From positions 1 to 64,000 of the forward strand of contig NZ_JAQSDL010000003.1 of NCBI RefSeq assembly GCF_029945895.1: DNA of 64,000 nucleotides, written 5' to 3'. A program made the position numbers and the translations under genes. Each line of letters begins with the position of its first letter. Position 1 is the first letter of the stretch. This DNA comes from Polaromonas sp. (GTDB lineage: Bacteria > Pseudomonadota > Gammaproteobacteria > Burkholderiales > Burkholderiaceae_C). The notes below the pieces were generated by a model, which worked only from the letters and a program-made list of their open reading frames with translations, ran no database searches and had not been told where the DNA came from. This document shows, piece by piece, positions 32,766 through 41,002 of the stretch.

Positions 32766-33374
32766 CTACGCTTGCGGCAGCGGATGCGCTTTGTCGTACT
32801 CGGCCGCAAAGCGCGCTCCGGGCCGGGCCATGCAGCGGTCGACCCAGGCATCAATCAGCGGATTGCCCGGTTTGCCAAACCAGGCATAGGGCGAATGCAG
32901 CAGCAGGTCGGCTGCGGTGAACTCATCACCCAACAGATACGGCTGGTGCGCCAGGACGGCCTCCAGCCGGGCGACGACTTCCGCGCTGCTGCGAAAGGTC
33001 GACGTGATGTACGGGTGCTTCAACCCGGCGGCCTCAAGCGTCAGGATAGGCTCGACGACACCGGAATACCAGGCGAACCAGCTGAGATAGGCGCCGCGCT
33101 GCGCATGCCCTGGCGGTATGTGCAGGCCGGCCTGGGGATACAGCTCTGCCAGGTACATCAGGATGGCGCTGGACTCCCACACGGCGACGCCGTCGTGCAC
33201 AAGCAGCGGCACCTTGCCCTCGGGATGCGGGTTGCGCGCGTCACGGCCACCCGAGCCGTCAACGCGGGGAATGGCCACGATGTCGATTTGCACGTCTTGA
33301 AGCGCGTCGAGCTCCTTGAGCATGGCAAGAACCCGGGTTGAACGGCTGTTGGGGGAATGGAAAAGGGTCAGCAT
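32766..33374 (-). CDS. Glutathione S-transferase family protein
   Basis: 202 aa from ATG 33374 (AAGGAACCCTC upstream). The thioredoxin-fold N domain has LTLFHSPNSRSTRVLAMLKELD and the cis-Pro and Ser/Thr contact NPHPEGKVPLLVHDGVAVWESSAILMYLAE; the helical C domain has LLGDEFTAADLLLHSP. Likely cytosolic conjugation or reduction using glutathione. It is divergent from a WYL regulator with a 140-base shared promoter region containing TGACA direct repeats (TGACAAGGTGACA), suggesting control by that regulator. Confidence 0.88.
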   Translation of the reverse strand: MLTLFHSPNSRSTRVLAMLKELDALQDVQIDIVAIPRVDGSGGRDARNPHPEGKVPLLVHDGVAVWESSAILMYLAELYPQAGLHIPPGHAQRGAYLSWFAWYSGVVEPILTLEAAGLKHPYITSTFRSSAEVVARLEAVLAHQPYLLGDEFTAADLLLHSPYAWFGKPGNPLIDAWVDRCMARPGARFAAEYDKAHPLPQA

Positions 33375-33514
33375 GAGGGTTCCTTCAGGTGGTTGAGGTA
33401 GCCGGTTTGATAGCGTACGTTCTTGCAACATGACAAGGTGACACTTCGAAAAAAACCGGCGGAGGGCAGGTGTTACTCTAGCCAACCCTCCTGCCAGTTT
33501 TTGTCAGTTGCCCA

Positions 33515-34195
33515 ATGTCCCGTTCTGATCGTCTTTTCCGTCTGCTGCAAGCCCTGCGTACGCTGCCCGCGCCCGTCACAGCGGCGCGACTGGCCGACGA
33601 AACCGGGGTGTCCGTGCGGTCGATCTACCGCGACATTGAAAGCCTGCGCGCCGCCGGCGCCGAGATTGGCGGTGAGCGCGGCTACGGTTATTGCCTCATT
33701 GAAGACGGTACGCTGCCGCCGCAGATGTTCAGCCGCATCGAGATTGAGGCGCTGGTACTGGGCCTGGCCGAAGTCAGCCACATGGGCGACCCGGCGCTGG
33801 CCAGGGCCGCTGCCGCAGTGCTGGGTAAAGTCGCCGCGACACTGCCCTCGTTGGGGCAGCAGCACCTGCTGCATGCGGTGTCGCAGGTGTACAGTTTTGA
33901 AGAGCGCTTTCCGGCGCTGCCCGACATGCACCTCATTCGCGAAGGGTGCTGGCGCGAAGAGGCGGTGCAGATCCGTTATGCCGACGGGAAGGGCGCGGTC
34001 ACCGACAGGCAGATCTGGCCGCTCGCCATCGTCTATACAAACAACATGCTGGTCGTCCTTGCCTGGTGCTGCCTGCGCGAAGATTTCCGCATGTTCCGCG
34101 TCGAGCGCATCAAGCAGATGGAGGCTGCGGGCGAGAGCTTCCGGCCGCGGCGGGTCGCGCTGCTGCGCACCTACCTGGCTCAGCTTGCAGCGTGA
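33515..34195 (+). CDS. YafY-type HTH/WYL-domain transcriptional regulator
   Basis: 226 aa. The N-terminal HTH is TAARLADETGVSVRSIYRDIESLRAAGAEIGGERGYGY, a DeoR-like helix-turn-helix. The C-terminal WYL-type domain is recognisable in IRYADGKGAVTDRQIWPLAIVYTNNMLVVLAWCCLREDFRMFRVERI. Such regulators usually sense nucleic acid or small ligands through WYL. It is divergent from the GST gene, which is its likely target. TGTCA at 33502 could pair with TGACA near 33435 as operator halves (inference). Confidence 0.9.
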   Translation: MSRSDRLFRLLQALRTLPAPVTAARLADETGVSVRSIYRDIESLRAAGAEIGGERGYGYCLIEDGTLPPQMFSRIEIEALVLGLAEVSHMGDPALARAAAAVLGKVAATLPSLGQQHLLHAVSQVYSFEERFPALPDMHLIREGCWREEAVQIRYADGKGAVTDRQIWPLAIVYTNNMLVVLAWCCLREDFRMFRVERIKQMEAAGESFRPRRVALLRTYLAQLAA

Positions 34196-34323
34196 CGGGA
34201 TGCGCCGGCAGCTTAACTGCACGCAGGGAAGCGGCGACAATCACACCTCACGCGCCGGGACCAAAAAGCGCTGACACCGAGATGCTGGCACCAACGCGCA
34301 GCCCCCAACCGAAGCAAAGCACC

Positions 34324-34575
34324 ATGACCGACGACCTGAACCGCAAGACCGAACTGAAGAAGATGGAGCTGTGCGACTCGTGCGCCGGCATCCAGCGCAA
34401 CTGGCGCAAGGCCCCCGGGCACCCGGAGCTGGTGCAGGGCGCCAACCGCCAGGAAAGGCGCGGCGGCGCGCTGGTCACCGTCACCAAGTACCGCTGCGAC
34501 CGCTGCGGCACCGCCTGGGAATACGAAAACGACAAGGCCAACCTGAAGGCGGGCTGGTCGGTGGTGGGGCGGTAG
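34324..34575 (+). CDS. Small zinc-ribbon-like protein (83 aa)
   Basis: Begins MTDDLNRKTELKKMELCDSC and contains two CxxC pairs, CDSC near residue 17-20 and CDRCG near 58-61, about 38 residues apart with a Trp/Tyr after the second (CGTAWEYEND). This suits a zinc ribbon that binds nucleic acid or protein. Arg/Lys-rich middle. It stands alone between the WYL regulator and DUF1330 gene. Function unknown. Confidence 0.7.
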   Translation: MTDDLNRKTELKKMELCDSCAGIQRNWRKAPGHPELVQGANRQERRGGALVTVTKYRCDRCGTAWEYENDKANLKAGWSVVGR

Positions 34576-34627
34576 GCCACCCAGGCCTGATGCCGGCCGA
34601 CTCACATCGTGCTGCTCGCCTGAGGCT

Positions 34628-34963
34628 TCAACACGGGGCCAGCTTGGCCAGCATCTGCCGGCCGGTGTAGCCCTCATCCACCCCTTCGACCAGAAACGCG
34701 ATGCCGTGGGAATTGCGGGTACGCAGCGGCAAAATGGCCTGGTAGGCCTCTGACTGGTACCACTGCCTGGCGCTGGTCATGTCGGGGAAGGCGATGGCGA
34801 TCAGGTCGCCGGCCCAGTGGCCCTCGACCACTTCGGTCGTGCCGCCATGGATTTTGAACACGCCGCCGAAGGGCGCCAGCGTGGCGTCGATGCGACTGAT
34901 GTACTGGGCAATCTCGTCATTGATCTGGACATCGCGGAGGACCGCAAAGGCATAAGCTGGCAT
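34628..34963 (-). CDS. DUF1330 family protein
   Basis: 111 aa from ATG 34963 with AAGGAAACCCCC upstream. The ferredoxin-like fold features are clear: AYAFAVLRDVQINDEIAQYISRI, GGVFKIHGGTTEVVEGHWAGDLIAIAFPDM and SARQWYQSEAYQAILPLR. DUF1330 proteins are small dimeric alpha-beta-barrel proteins with mostly unknown function. Downstream of the Ala/Lys-rich exported gene but separated by its terminator. Confidence 0.85.
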   Translation of the reverse strand: MPAYAFAVLRDVQINDEIAQYISRIDATLAPFGGVFKIHGGTTEVVEGHWAGDLIAIAFPDMTSARQWYQSEAYQAILPLRTRNSHGIAFLVEGVDEGYTGRQMLAKLAPC

Positions 34964-35117
34964 GGGGGTTTCCTTCTGTGTTGGGCCCATGCTCTCGCGA
35001 ACGGTCTGCGACGGCAATAACCTGCGGGGTAAAACCAGAAAGGGCTGGCGGCTGTTTCCCCGGCTGGCGCGTAAAAAGCTGGCGGTCCCGTTCGGCCCAT
35101 GAACCGGGACCACCCAT

Positions 35118-35149
35118 AAAAAAAAGACAGGCCAAGGCCTGTCTTTTTT
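35118..35149 (-). terminator. Intrinsic terminator after the Ala/Lys-rich exported protein gene
   Basis: AAAAAAGACAGGCC (35120-35133) pairs with GGCCTGTCTTTTTT (35136-35149) around two bases, a strong hairpin flanked by A and T runs, so it can also work rightward. It lies 40 bases beyond the leftward gene's stop. Confidence 0.85.
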
Positions 35150-35188
35150 GTTTTGGCATGCAGCGGCGAAGAGCCGCTGCGTTGCTGT

Positions 35189-35686
35189 TTACTTGCTGCC
35201 GGCGGCTTTCACGTCGGCCTTGGCTTCTGCCTTGACAGCGCCGGTTTCAACTTTGGCGGTGGCCTTGTCAGCTGCGGCGTTGGCCTTGACGGTTTCCACC
35301 TTGGCGTCGGCCTTGATGATGGTCTTGTCGGCTTTGGCGTCGGCGTTCACGCTGGCTTTTTCAGCTTTGGCGGTGGCCTTGGCTTTGTCGTCTGCGTCGG
35401 CCTTGGCGGCTTTGGCATTTGCTTTGGCTTTGGCCTTGGCGGACTTGGTCACGGCCTTGGTTTTCTTTTCAGCGGCGTTGACTTCTGCTTTTTGAACCTT
35501 GGTGTCGGCCTTGGCGTCGACCTTGGCTTCGCTTTTCACAGCAGCGGCCACCGACTTGTCGGCCTTGGCTTCTGCCTTGGCCACCGCAGGTGTCGCGGGC
35601 ACAGCCGGGGTAGCGGGTGCGGCAGCTTGCGCGAAGGCAGCGCCGGTGACGAGGGTAGCGATCAGGGCGGCGAGTAATTTGTTCAT
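35189..35686 (-). CDS. Exported Ala/Lys-rich repetitive protein
   Basis: 165 aa. A signal peptide ([20 protein letters not shown]) is followed by a mature region made almost only of Ala, Lys, Val, Asp, Thr and Glu, with KAEAKADK/AKAKANAKAAK units, resembling histone H1-like tails but secreted. It is expected to be a long soluble helix or disordered rod in the periplasm. The coding strand of the signal peptide shares a ~23-base identical block with the collagen-like lipoprotein gene at 45.7 kb. Followed by a strong terminator, suggesting a highly expressed single gene. Function unknown. Confidence 0.8.
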   Translation of the reverse strand: MNKLLAALIATLVTGAAFAQAAAPATPAVPATPAVAKAEAKADKSVAAAVKSEAKVDAKADTKVQKAEVNAAEKKTKAVTKSAKAKAKANAKAAKADADDKAKATAKAEKASVNADAKADKTIIKADAKVETVKANAAADKATAKVETGAVKAEAKADVKAAGSK

Positions 35687-35840
35687 GGGAATCCTTTGAA
35701 TGAGCTGGTGGTGACCTGTGACCAGATGAAGTCATGATGATCCCGTGTACAACGCGCGGCGCGGCCAGGCTGACGACGCAACACACAAGTTGTTTCAAGT
35801 CGGGACGCGCGCTTTACATGGCATGGCCCGCGCGCGGTGG

Positions 35841-36557
35841 TCAGCGCGAGGTCTTCAGCGGCTGCAGCTCGAAGCGTGGTGCGGACCGGGTCAGCAGGCG
35901 GGCCTTGGCGGTGGCGGCAGGCCAGGCCGCCGGCACTTCGTGCATGAGTGCGGCGACCAGCGTGCGCACGTCTTCATGGGCTGACTCGTGCAGGGCTTCG
36001 GCAACGATCAGCACCGTGCTGGTGTCGGCGCTGACGGCCGACAGGCTGCTTTGCCGGCTGGTCCAGCGGCGCGCGTGGGCGTTGTCGGCCTCGTCGACAA
36101 AAATGATTTCATGCGCCTCGGGGAGCTCGACCTCACCCGAGAAGGTCTGGTAGTGCTCGAGGCCGGTGGCGCGGCGCACCTGCAGGTCGCCCACGACCTT
36201 GTCCAGGTCGAACACGGCCACCGGAATGGCAAAGGCCGCCGAGACCGCGTTGCACAGGTCCACCAGCGGGTGCAGCCGCGGCAGCGCGCCTTCCTTGCGC
36301 AGGCGACGCAGCAGCGCCTCGGCCGCACAGCGGTACTTGGTGGGTTTGAGCCCCATCTTCGAAAACATCTGGCGCCATGCCTTGATCTCCGGCAGCTCGC
36401 CTTCGCCGTGGCTGGCCAGCCGCGCCGCGGCCATGCTGCTGAAACGCGCGACCTGCGGGCCAACCGCCGCCCTGGCGCTGATGCCACGGACAAACATGGC
36501 GCCCGGTACCAGCTCGGGGCACTGGGTCCAGATCTCGCTGGAATGGCTGAAGAACAT
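35841..36557 (-). CDS. B3/B4 (PheT-like) tRNA-binding domain protein
   Basis: 238 aa from ATG 36557. The conserved core is GEGELPEIKAWRQMFSKMGLKPTKYRCAAEALLRRL, then LPRLHPLVDLCNAVSAAFAIPVAVFDLDKV, the signature of stand-alone B3/B4 domain proteins related to the editing domain of phenylalanyl-tRNA synthetase. Probable role: hydrolysis of mischarged tRNA or an amino-acid-binding role (family inference). No partner genes. Confidence 0.85.
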   Translation of the reverse strand: MFFSHSSEIWTQCPELVPGAMFVRGISARAAVGPQVARFSSMAAARLASHGEGELPEIKAWRQMFSKMGLKPTKYRCAAEALLRRLRKEGALPRLHPLVDLCNAVSAAFAIPVAVFDLDKVVGDLQVRRATGLEHYQTFSGEVELPEAHEIIFVDEADNAHARRWTSRQSSLSAVSADTSTVLIVAEALHESAHEDVRTLVAALMHEVPAAWPAATAKARLLTRSAPRFELQPLKTSR

Positions 36558-36903
36558 GTGCCTCCTTGTTTGCTGTCGATCACGGTCCGCCGGCCTGCTC
36601 TCGCTACAGCGCGCTGGCACTCCTGTTGTTATAGCTGCTTTCGCCCGTGTGGTTTGGGCCGGCGGCCGGTTGGATGCCTCAACCCCGTGGACCCTGCGCA
36701 GCGAAGCAGTGGGCGGGGCGGGGAAAACAGTGATGAACCGACGGGTTCCATGGCGGCAGCACGCCCGTTTTCATCCTCCATTTGGGGGATGCCAAATCGC
36801 GGCCGGGCCGCTACAACCGGGGGCATAACAACTCACAGAACGCACGCCCGCTCTTTCAGGACCGCACCGTTCCTGCGGCGCTGGCTGCTGAAGGGAACCA
36901 CTC
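36558..36903. other. Gene-free stretch with a dispersed repeat copy
   Basis: 346 bases between divergent genes. The repeat copy at 36627-36682 is the only element I can identify; promoters of the two flanking genes are expected but not clear. Confidence 0.4.
36627..36682. repeat. Dispersed intergenic repeat, copy 6
   Basis: Shows TTATAGCTGCTTTCGCCCGT, GTTTGGGCCGGCGGCCGGTT and GGATGCCTCAA: same layout as the other copies but more diverged in the second block. Confidence 0.65.
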
Positions 36904-37680
36904 ATGTTTACAGGCAAGGCGTCACCACTGTCGCAACAGGGAATCGAAACGGTGCTCGACAGGCTGGGGGTGGACGCCCCCGCACTGTGGGCGGTGCTGA
37001 CGGTTGAAACCAGTGGCTGCGGCTTCCTGCCGGACCGGCGACCCAAAATCCTGTTCGAACGGCACTGGTTCAGCCGGCTCACCCATGGTCGTTTTGATGG
37101 ACAGGCGCCTGACATCAGCAATCGCAGCGCGGGGGGTTACGGGGATGGCGACGCTTCCCAGTATGAGCGGCTCACCCGGGCCATGATGCTCGACCGCGAG
37201 GCGGCGCTGAAAAGCACGTCATGGGGCCTGGGCCAGGTCATGGGGTTCAACGCCGGCAAGGTCGGCTCTGCCAGCGTGGACGCACTGGTAAGCGCCTGCG
37301 AGGCGTCAGAAGATGCGCAGCTGGACGCCATGGCGGGGTTCATCGAGCAGGGCCATCTTGCGCCGCATCTGCGCAACGCCGACTGGGTGCAGTTCGCCTT
37401 CAATTACAACGGGCAGGATTTCCAGAAAAACAAGTACGACGAGAAGCTGGCGCTGGCCCACAAGCGTTACCAGCTCGGGCCCTTGCCCGACCTGACGGTG
37501 CGCACCGTGCAGCTGGCGCTGATGCTGCTGGGTTATGGCGGCGCGCGCTTTGTGGATGGCTGGTATGGGCAGGCCACGCAAAAGGCGCTGGTCAAATACC
37601 AGCAGCGTGCCGGGCTGCCGGCGTCCGGTGCGCCCGACGACGCCACCATGGCCCGCCTGTCCACCAACCTCGGCTGGTAG
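36904..37680 (+). CDS. N-acetylmuramidase-family lysin with peptidoglycan-binding domain
   Basis: 258 aa. The catalytic domain (about 1-185) shows the DUF3380-type pattern: VDAPALWAVLTVETSGCGFLPDRRPKILFERHWF (E36 likely catalytic), then STSWGLGQVMGFN and WVQFAFNYNGQDFQKNKYDEKLA. The C-terminal ~65 residues form a peptidoglycan-binding repeat (VRTVQLALMLLGYGGARFVDGWYGQATQKALVKYQQRAGL). No signal peptide is present, as in phage endolysins. No phage holin, spanin or structural genes surround it, so it is a lone gene, perhaps a domesticated endolysin. Confidence 0.88.
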   Translation: MFTGKASPLSQQGIETVLDRLGVDAPALWAVLTVETSGCGFLPDRRPKILFERHWFSRLTHGRFDGQAPDISNRSAGGYGDGDASQYERLTRAMMLDREAALKSTSWGLGQVMGFNAGKVGSASVDALVSACEASEDAQLDAMAGFIEQGHLAPHLRNADWVQFAFNYNGQDFQKNKYDEKLALAHKRYQLGPLPDLTVRTVQLALMLLGYGGARFVDGWYGQATQKALVKYQQRAGLPASGAPDDATMARLSTNLGW

Positions 37681-37721
37681 AACCGGGTGTTGCCTGCGCC
37701 TGGCTGCACCTTGGCTGCAAT

Positions 37722-38036
37722 TTAGCGGCGACGTGGATCACCGGGCCAGCGGTCGAAGCGGTCGCGTACGCCATCGCCGTCGCGGTCCGGGTCCCGGTGG
37801 GGGTACCTTGGACGCGGCGCAACCGGCAACACCACCACAGGCGCAGGCCGGCTGAAGCCGCGCGGGTAGTCGTTGGCATAACCACGGCGCTGGTAGCCGC
37901 CTTCGATGTACACCGGCTGCTCCACCACCATGGGCGGGCCGCCGCCATAGGTCGGGTAGGTCGGGTAGGTCGGCACGGGATAGACGGCGCAGCCGGACAG
38001 TCCAGCCACGGTCAAAACCAGAAGAGTCGTTTTCAT
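37722..38036 (-). CDS. Small lipoprotein with Tyr-Pro and Asp-rich segments
   Basis: 104 aa from ATG 38036. The lipobox is LSGC after a short hydrophobic signal (MKTTLLVLTVAGLSG). Then follow YP repeats (YPVPTYPTYPTYGG), an Arg-rich middle, and a C-terminal Asp-rich stretch DPDRDGDGVRDRFDRWPGDP resembling a calcium-binding thrombospondin type-3 turn. Probably an outer-membrane-anchored small protein. A longer frame exists upstream but without signal-peptide logic. Confidence 0.78.
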   Translation of the reverse strand: MKTTLLVLTVAGLSGCAVYPVPTYPTYPTYGGGPPMVVEQPVYIEGGYQRRGYANDYPRGFSRPAPVVVLPVAPRPRYPHRDPDRDGDGVRDRFDRWPGDPRRR

Positions 38037-38247
38037 GAAGTGTCCTGACACCCGTCCATCAGCGGCCGGATGGATGTATTGAATATGCGGCAGGTGTCGT
38101 TTTTGTGTTGGCTTGTAGGCCGCGCATGTCGGCAGGTAACCGGATGTTCCCGACAACCGCATGCGCCGCGCGGGTATGTGCGGCGGCCCATGCAGCGCGG
38201 CGCACAATGAACGATTGCATGCCTGCATGCGCCTTTCTGAAAGACCG

Positions 38248-38817
38248 ATGAAACGCAGACTGTTGTTGACTCTGCCCGGCTGGATGGCCCTGGCCGGTGC
38301 GGCGCGCGCGGCCACACCGGCTGCACCCGGCGGGACGGGCTACAAGGTGACGGTTGAGCAACTGCAGCAGGCTGTGGCGCAGCGTTTCCCGCGGCGTTAT
38401 GAGATGGGCAGCCTGCTGAACCTGAATGTGCAGGCGCCGCGCGTGCGCCTGCTGCCAGAGCAGAACCGCCTGGGCACCGAGATGGTGGTGGACGCGGCGG
38501 GCCCGGCCTTGGGACGCCCCTCGACCGGCACCTTTGACGTGGACTTTGCGCTGCGTTATGAGGCCAGCGACCAGACGCTGCGTGCGCACCAGATACGGCT
38601 CAACGCCCTGCGCCTGGACGACATGGCGCCCGGCCCAGCGGCGCTGCTGCAGGCCTACGCCCCCACGCTGGCCAGCCAGGCGCTCAAGGAAGTGGTGCTG
38701 CACAAGCTCAAGCCGCAGGACCTGATGCTGACCGACGGCCTGGGGCTGGAGCCGGGCAGCATCACCGTCACGGCCAAGGGGCTGACGATTGCCCTGGTGC
38801 CCAAGAAAATGCTGTGA
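38248..38817 (+). CDS. DUF1439-like exported lipid-binding-fold protein
   Basis: 189 aa from ATG 38248. A signal peptide (MKRRLLLTLPGWMALAGAARA) precedes YKVTVEQLQQAVAQRFPRRYEMGSLLNLNVQAPRVRLLPEQNRLG and STGTFDVDFALRYEASDQTLRAHQIRL, matching DUF1439 (YceB-type, BPI-like fold). Periplasmic, probably lipid-related; function unproven. The Cys normally used for lipidation is absent, so it is likely soluble. Confidence 0.8.
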   Translation: MKRRLLLTLPGWMALAGAARAATPAAPGGTGYKVTVEQLQQAVAQRFPRRYEMGSLLNLNVQAPRVRLLPEQNRLGTEMVVDAAGPALGRPSTGTFDVDFALRYEASDQTLRAHQIRLNALRLDDMAPGPAALLQAYAPTLASQALKEVVLHKLKPQDLMLTDGLGLEPGSITVTAKGLTIALVPKKML

Positions 38818-38876
38818 GCCGGCGCACTGACGATGAGGGTGCTGTGCCTGGGCCGCATCCCCAAATACTTCTCTTT

Positions 38877-38930
38877 TGATAGCAGCTTGCGCAAGTGCCG
38901 ATTGGGCTGCAGGCCGATTTGATGCCTAAA
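38877..38930. repeat. Dispersed intergenic repeat, copy 7
   Basis: TTGATAGCAGCTTGCGCAAG, then GGGCTGCAGGCCGATTTGAT and GCCTAAA. One of the best-preserved copies, between convergent genes. Confidence 0.8.
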
Positions 38931-39639
38931 TGGTGCTATGCACCGCGCGCTGCAAGGCTGCCCGCGCCAGCAGGCGCGTCGAGTCCAGCGTGGGCAGTGG
39001 CGAATTGCCGTCGTTGATGATCAGCGGAATCTCGGTGCAGCCGAGGACCACCGCGTCGCAGCCTTCGTTTTTCATTCTTTCAATCACGCGCTGGAAACTG
39101 GCCACGGCCTCGGGCCGGGAAATGCCGCGCACCAGCTCGTCCATGATGATGCGGCCCATTTCGTCGCGCTCGGCATCGTTCGGGCGCAGGTACTGCAGCC
39201 CGCGTGCGGCCAGCTTGTCCGGGTAGACCGAGCTGTCCACCAGCCAGCGGGTGCCGGTGATGCCGACGCGGCGAAAGCCGCGCCTGGCGGCTTCTTCGGC
39301 GACGACCTCGGCAATATGCAGCCAGGGCAGCGGCGAGCGCGGTGCGGCATAGTCAAAGGCCTGATGGATGGTGTTGTCGGGGCAGATCAGGAAGTCGGCG
39401 CCAATGGCTGTGAGCTTGTAGGCCGAGTTCAGCATCAGCTCGCCCACGCCTTTCACGTCGCCGCGCTCCAGGCAGTCTACGTACGCGGCGAGCGAGGGCG
39501 TGTGCAGGGAAATTTCGGGGTGCGCGTGGGGGGGTCCGAGCAGCGCGGCCCCCTCGGCGCAGATGGTGCGGTAACAAAGCGCGGCACCTTCCGCGGAGCA
39601 GCCGACGATTCCGATGTGTTGTGGCATGGGCTGGGGCAT
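38926..39639 (-). CDS. Aspartate/glutamate racemase family protein
   Basis: 237 aa from ATG 39639, with AGAGGACCTCACCC upstream (a second ATG is four codons in). The two catalytic cysteines of the family are visible as ADFLICPDNTIHQA (around residue 82) and VVLGCTEIPLIIND (around residue 197). PQHIGIVGCSAEGAALCYRTI at the N terminus matches the substrate loop. It racemises an acidic amino acid or a related substrate in the cytosol; the exact substrate is not clear. Confidence 0.88.
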   Translation of the reverse strand: MPQPMPQHIGIVGCSAEGAALCYRTICAEGAALLGPPHAHPEISLHTPSLAAYVDCLERGDVKGVGELMLNSAYKLTAIGADFLICPDNTIHQAFDYAAPRSPLPWLHIAEVVAEEAARRGFRRVGITGTRWLVDSSVYPDKLAARGLQYLRPNDAERDEMGRIIMDELVRGISRPEAVASFQRVIERMKNEGCDAVVLGCTEIPLIINDGNSPLPTLDSTRLLARAALQRAVHSTI

Positions 39640-39709
39640 GGGGTGAGGTCCTCTTTGCGTTTGGCCTTGTCTTTGTCTGTTCCTCAGGGCCGGGACGGAC
39701 GGGTCCGGG

Positions 39710-40369
39710 TCACAGCCCTTTTTCGACCATGTCGAGCAGGCGCTGGCCAACCAGCTGCATCTGCGGGCCGATCACCGGGCCCAGCGGCCCGTCGATGACC
39801 AGCATGGCCAGGCCGTGCACGGCGGACCAGGCCAGGAACTCGGCGCCGGGGCGGCGCTCGGGTGGCATCAAGCCGGCCTGCACCAGCTTGTCGAGCGCGG
39901 CGCCCAGCAACTCGAACGGGTTCAGGCCGCCCGGGCCGGCCCTGTCGGGGTCGCGCGGCGCTTCCTGCTTCATGTCGTCGGACGCCGCAAAGGCGGTGCG
40001 GAACAGCCCGGTCTCAAGCTGGGCAAAACGCAGGTAACCGGTGCCGACGGCACGCACGCTGGCGCGGGCGAAATCGGCCGGCGGCAAGCCGGTGGGCACG
40101 GTGGCCAGTTCGGCCTCCATGGCCTGGGCCACGGCCGACAACGCGGCCGCACGCACCGCCTGCAACAGGGCCTGGCGGCTGGCGAAATGCCGGTAGGCGG
40201 CATTGGGCGCCACCCCCGCGCGGCGCGTGGCTTCGCGCAGAACCACGGCCTCGGGCCCACCCGTGCGCGCCAGTTCGATGCCGGCTTCCAGCAGCACGCG
40301 GCGCAGGTCGCCGTGGCGGTAGGTGCTGCGGGCGGCAGGCGCTGCAGGGGGGTCGGAAGGGCTGCTCAT
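39710..40369 (-). CDS. TetR-family transcriptional regulator
   Basis: 219 aa. Helix-turn-helix near residue 35-65 (VVLREATRRAGVAPNAAYRHFASRQALLQAV), typical TetR. The C-terminal ligand domain includes LRFAQLETGLFRTAF and the WSAVHGLAMLVIDGPL segment of the WHG/TetR_C_33 type. It is divergent from the VOC-GST operon, with two matching operators between them, so it probably represses that operon and itself. Confidence 0.9.
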   Translation of the reverse strand: MSSPSDPPAAPAARSTYRHGDLRRVLLEAGIELARTGGPEAVVLREATRRAGVAPNAAYRHFASRQALLQAVRAAALSAVAQAMEAELATVPTGLPPADFARASVRAVGTGYLRFAQLETGLFRTAFAASDDMKQEAPRDPDRAGPGGLNPFELLGAALDKLVQAGLMPPERRPGAEFLAWSAVHGLAMLVIDGPLGPVIGPQMQLVGQRLLDMVEKGL

Positions 40370-40387
40370 GACTTGTTACGTTTTTAT

Positions 40388-40435
40388 GTGGACAGCGTCC
40401 ATTATCTTTGTTATTCTTTTGTGGACGGTGTACAC
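40388..40435. promoter_or_regulatory. Twin operators between the TetR gene and the VOC-GST operon
   Basis: GTGGACAGCGTCCAT (40388-40402) and GTGGACGGTGTACAC (40421-40435) are imperfect palindromes of the same pattern GTGGAC(A/G)G(C/T)GT(C/A)CA(T/C), with centres 33 bases (about three turns) apart. A possible -35 TTGTTA (40408) with -10 near 40431 places the second site on the rightward promoter. Confidence 0.65.
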
Positions 40436-40516
40436 AATATCTTGTTCATTGACCCAGGACAAGCCCGATCAATAAGTGGAGGGCGGCCAGCCCCCACACA
40501 TCCTCAAGGACAAGCC

Positions 40517-41002
40517 ATGCAGAAAATCACTACCTTCCTGACCTTCAAGGACCAGGCCGAAGAAGCGCTGAAGTTCTACGTCTCGGTGTTCAGAAACGCC
40601 AGGGCCGGGACCATCCAGCGTTACGGCGACGGCGGACCGCAGCCAAAAGGCACGTTCATGACCGGCAGCTTCGAGATCGCCGGCCAGACCTTCCATGTGC
40701 TCAACGCGGGCTCGGACTTCGGCTTTGCGCCTGGCATGTCGCTGTTTGTGGACTGCCCGACGCAGGAAGAAGTCGATGAGCTGTGGGACAAGCTGTCCGA
40801 AGGCGGCACCGTGCAGCAATGCGGCTGGTTGCAGGACAAATTCGGCGTGTCCTGGCAGATCGTGCCCACCGTGCTGAGCAAGGTGCTGGCCGACAAGGAC
40901 CCGGCGAAGGTCAACCACGTCATGCAGGTCATGATGCAGATGGTCAAGTTCGACAGCGCCAGGTTGCAGAAGGCATATGAAGAAGTGGGAGGGTCGGTGT
41001 GA
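40517..41002 (+). CDS. PhnB-like VOC family protein
   Basis: 161 aa. Begins MQKITTFLTFKDQAEEALKF and contains FVDCPTQEEVDELWDKLSEGG and GWLQDKFGVSWQIVP, the hallmarks of the PhnB/3-demethylubiquinone methyltransferase-like VOC group. No metal ligands typical for glyoxalase I are obvious. First gene of the TetR-controlled run; its stop overlaps the next start (GTGA). Confidence 0.88.
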   Translation: MQKITTFLTFKDQAEEALKFYVSVFRNARAGTIQRYGDGGPQPKGTFMTGSFEIAGQTFHVLNAGSDFGFAPGMSLFVDCPTQEEVDELWDKLSEGGTVQQCGWLQDKFGVSWQIVPTVLSKVLADKDPAKVNHVMQVMMQMVKFDSARLQKAYEEVGGSV

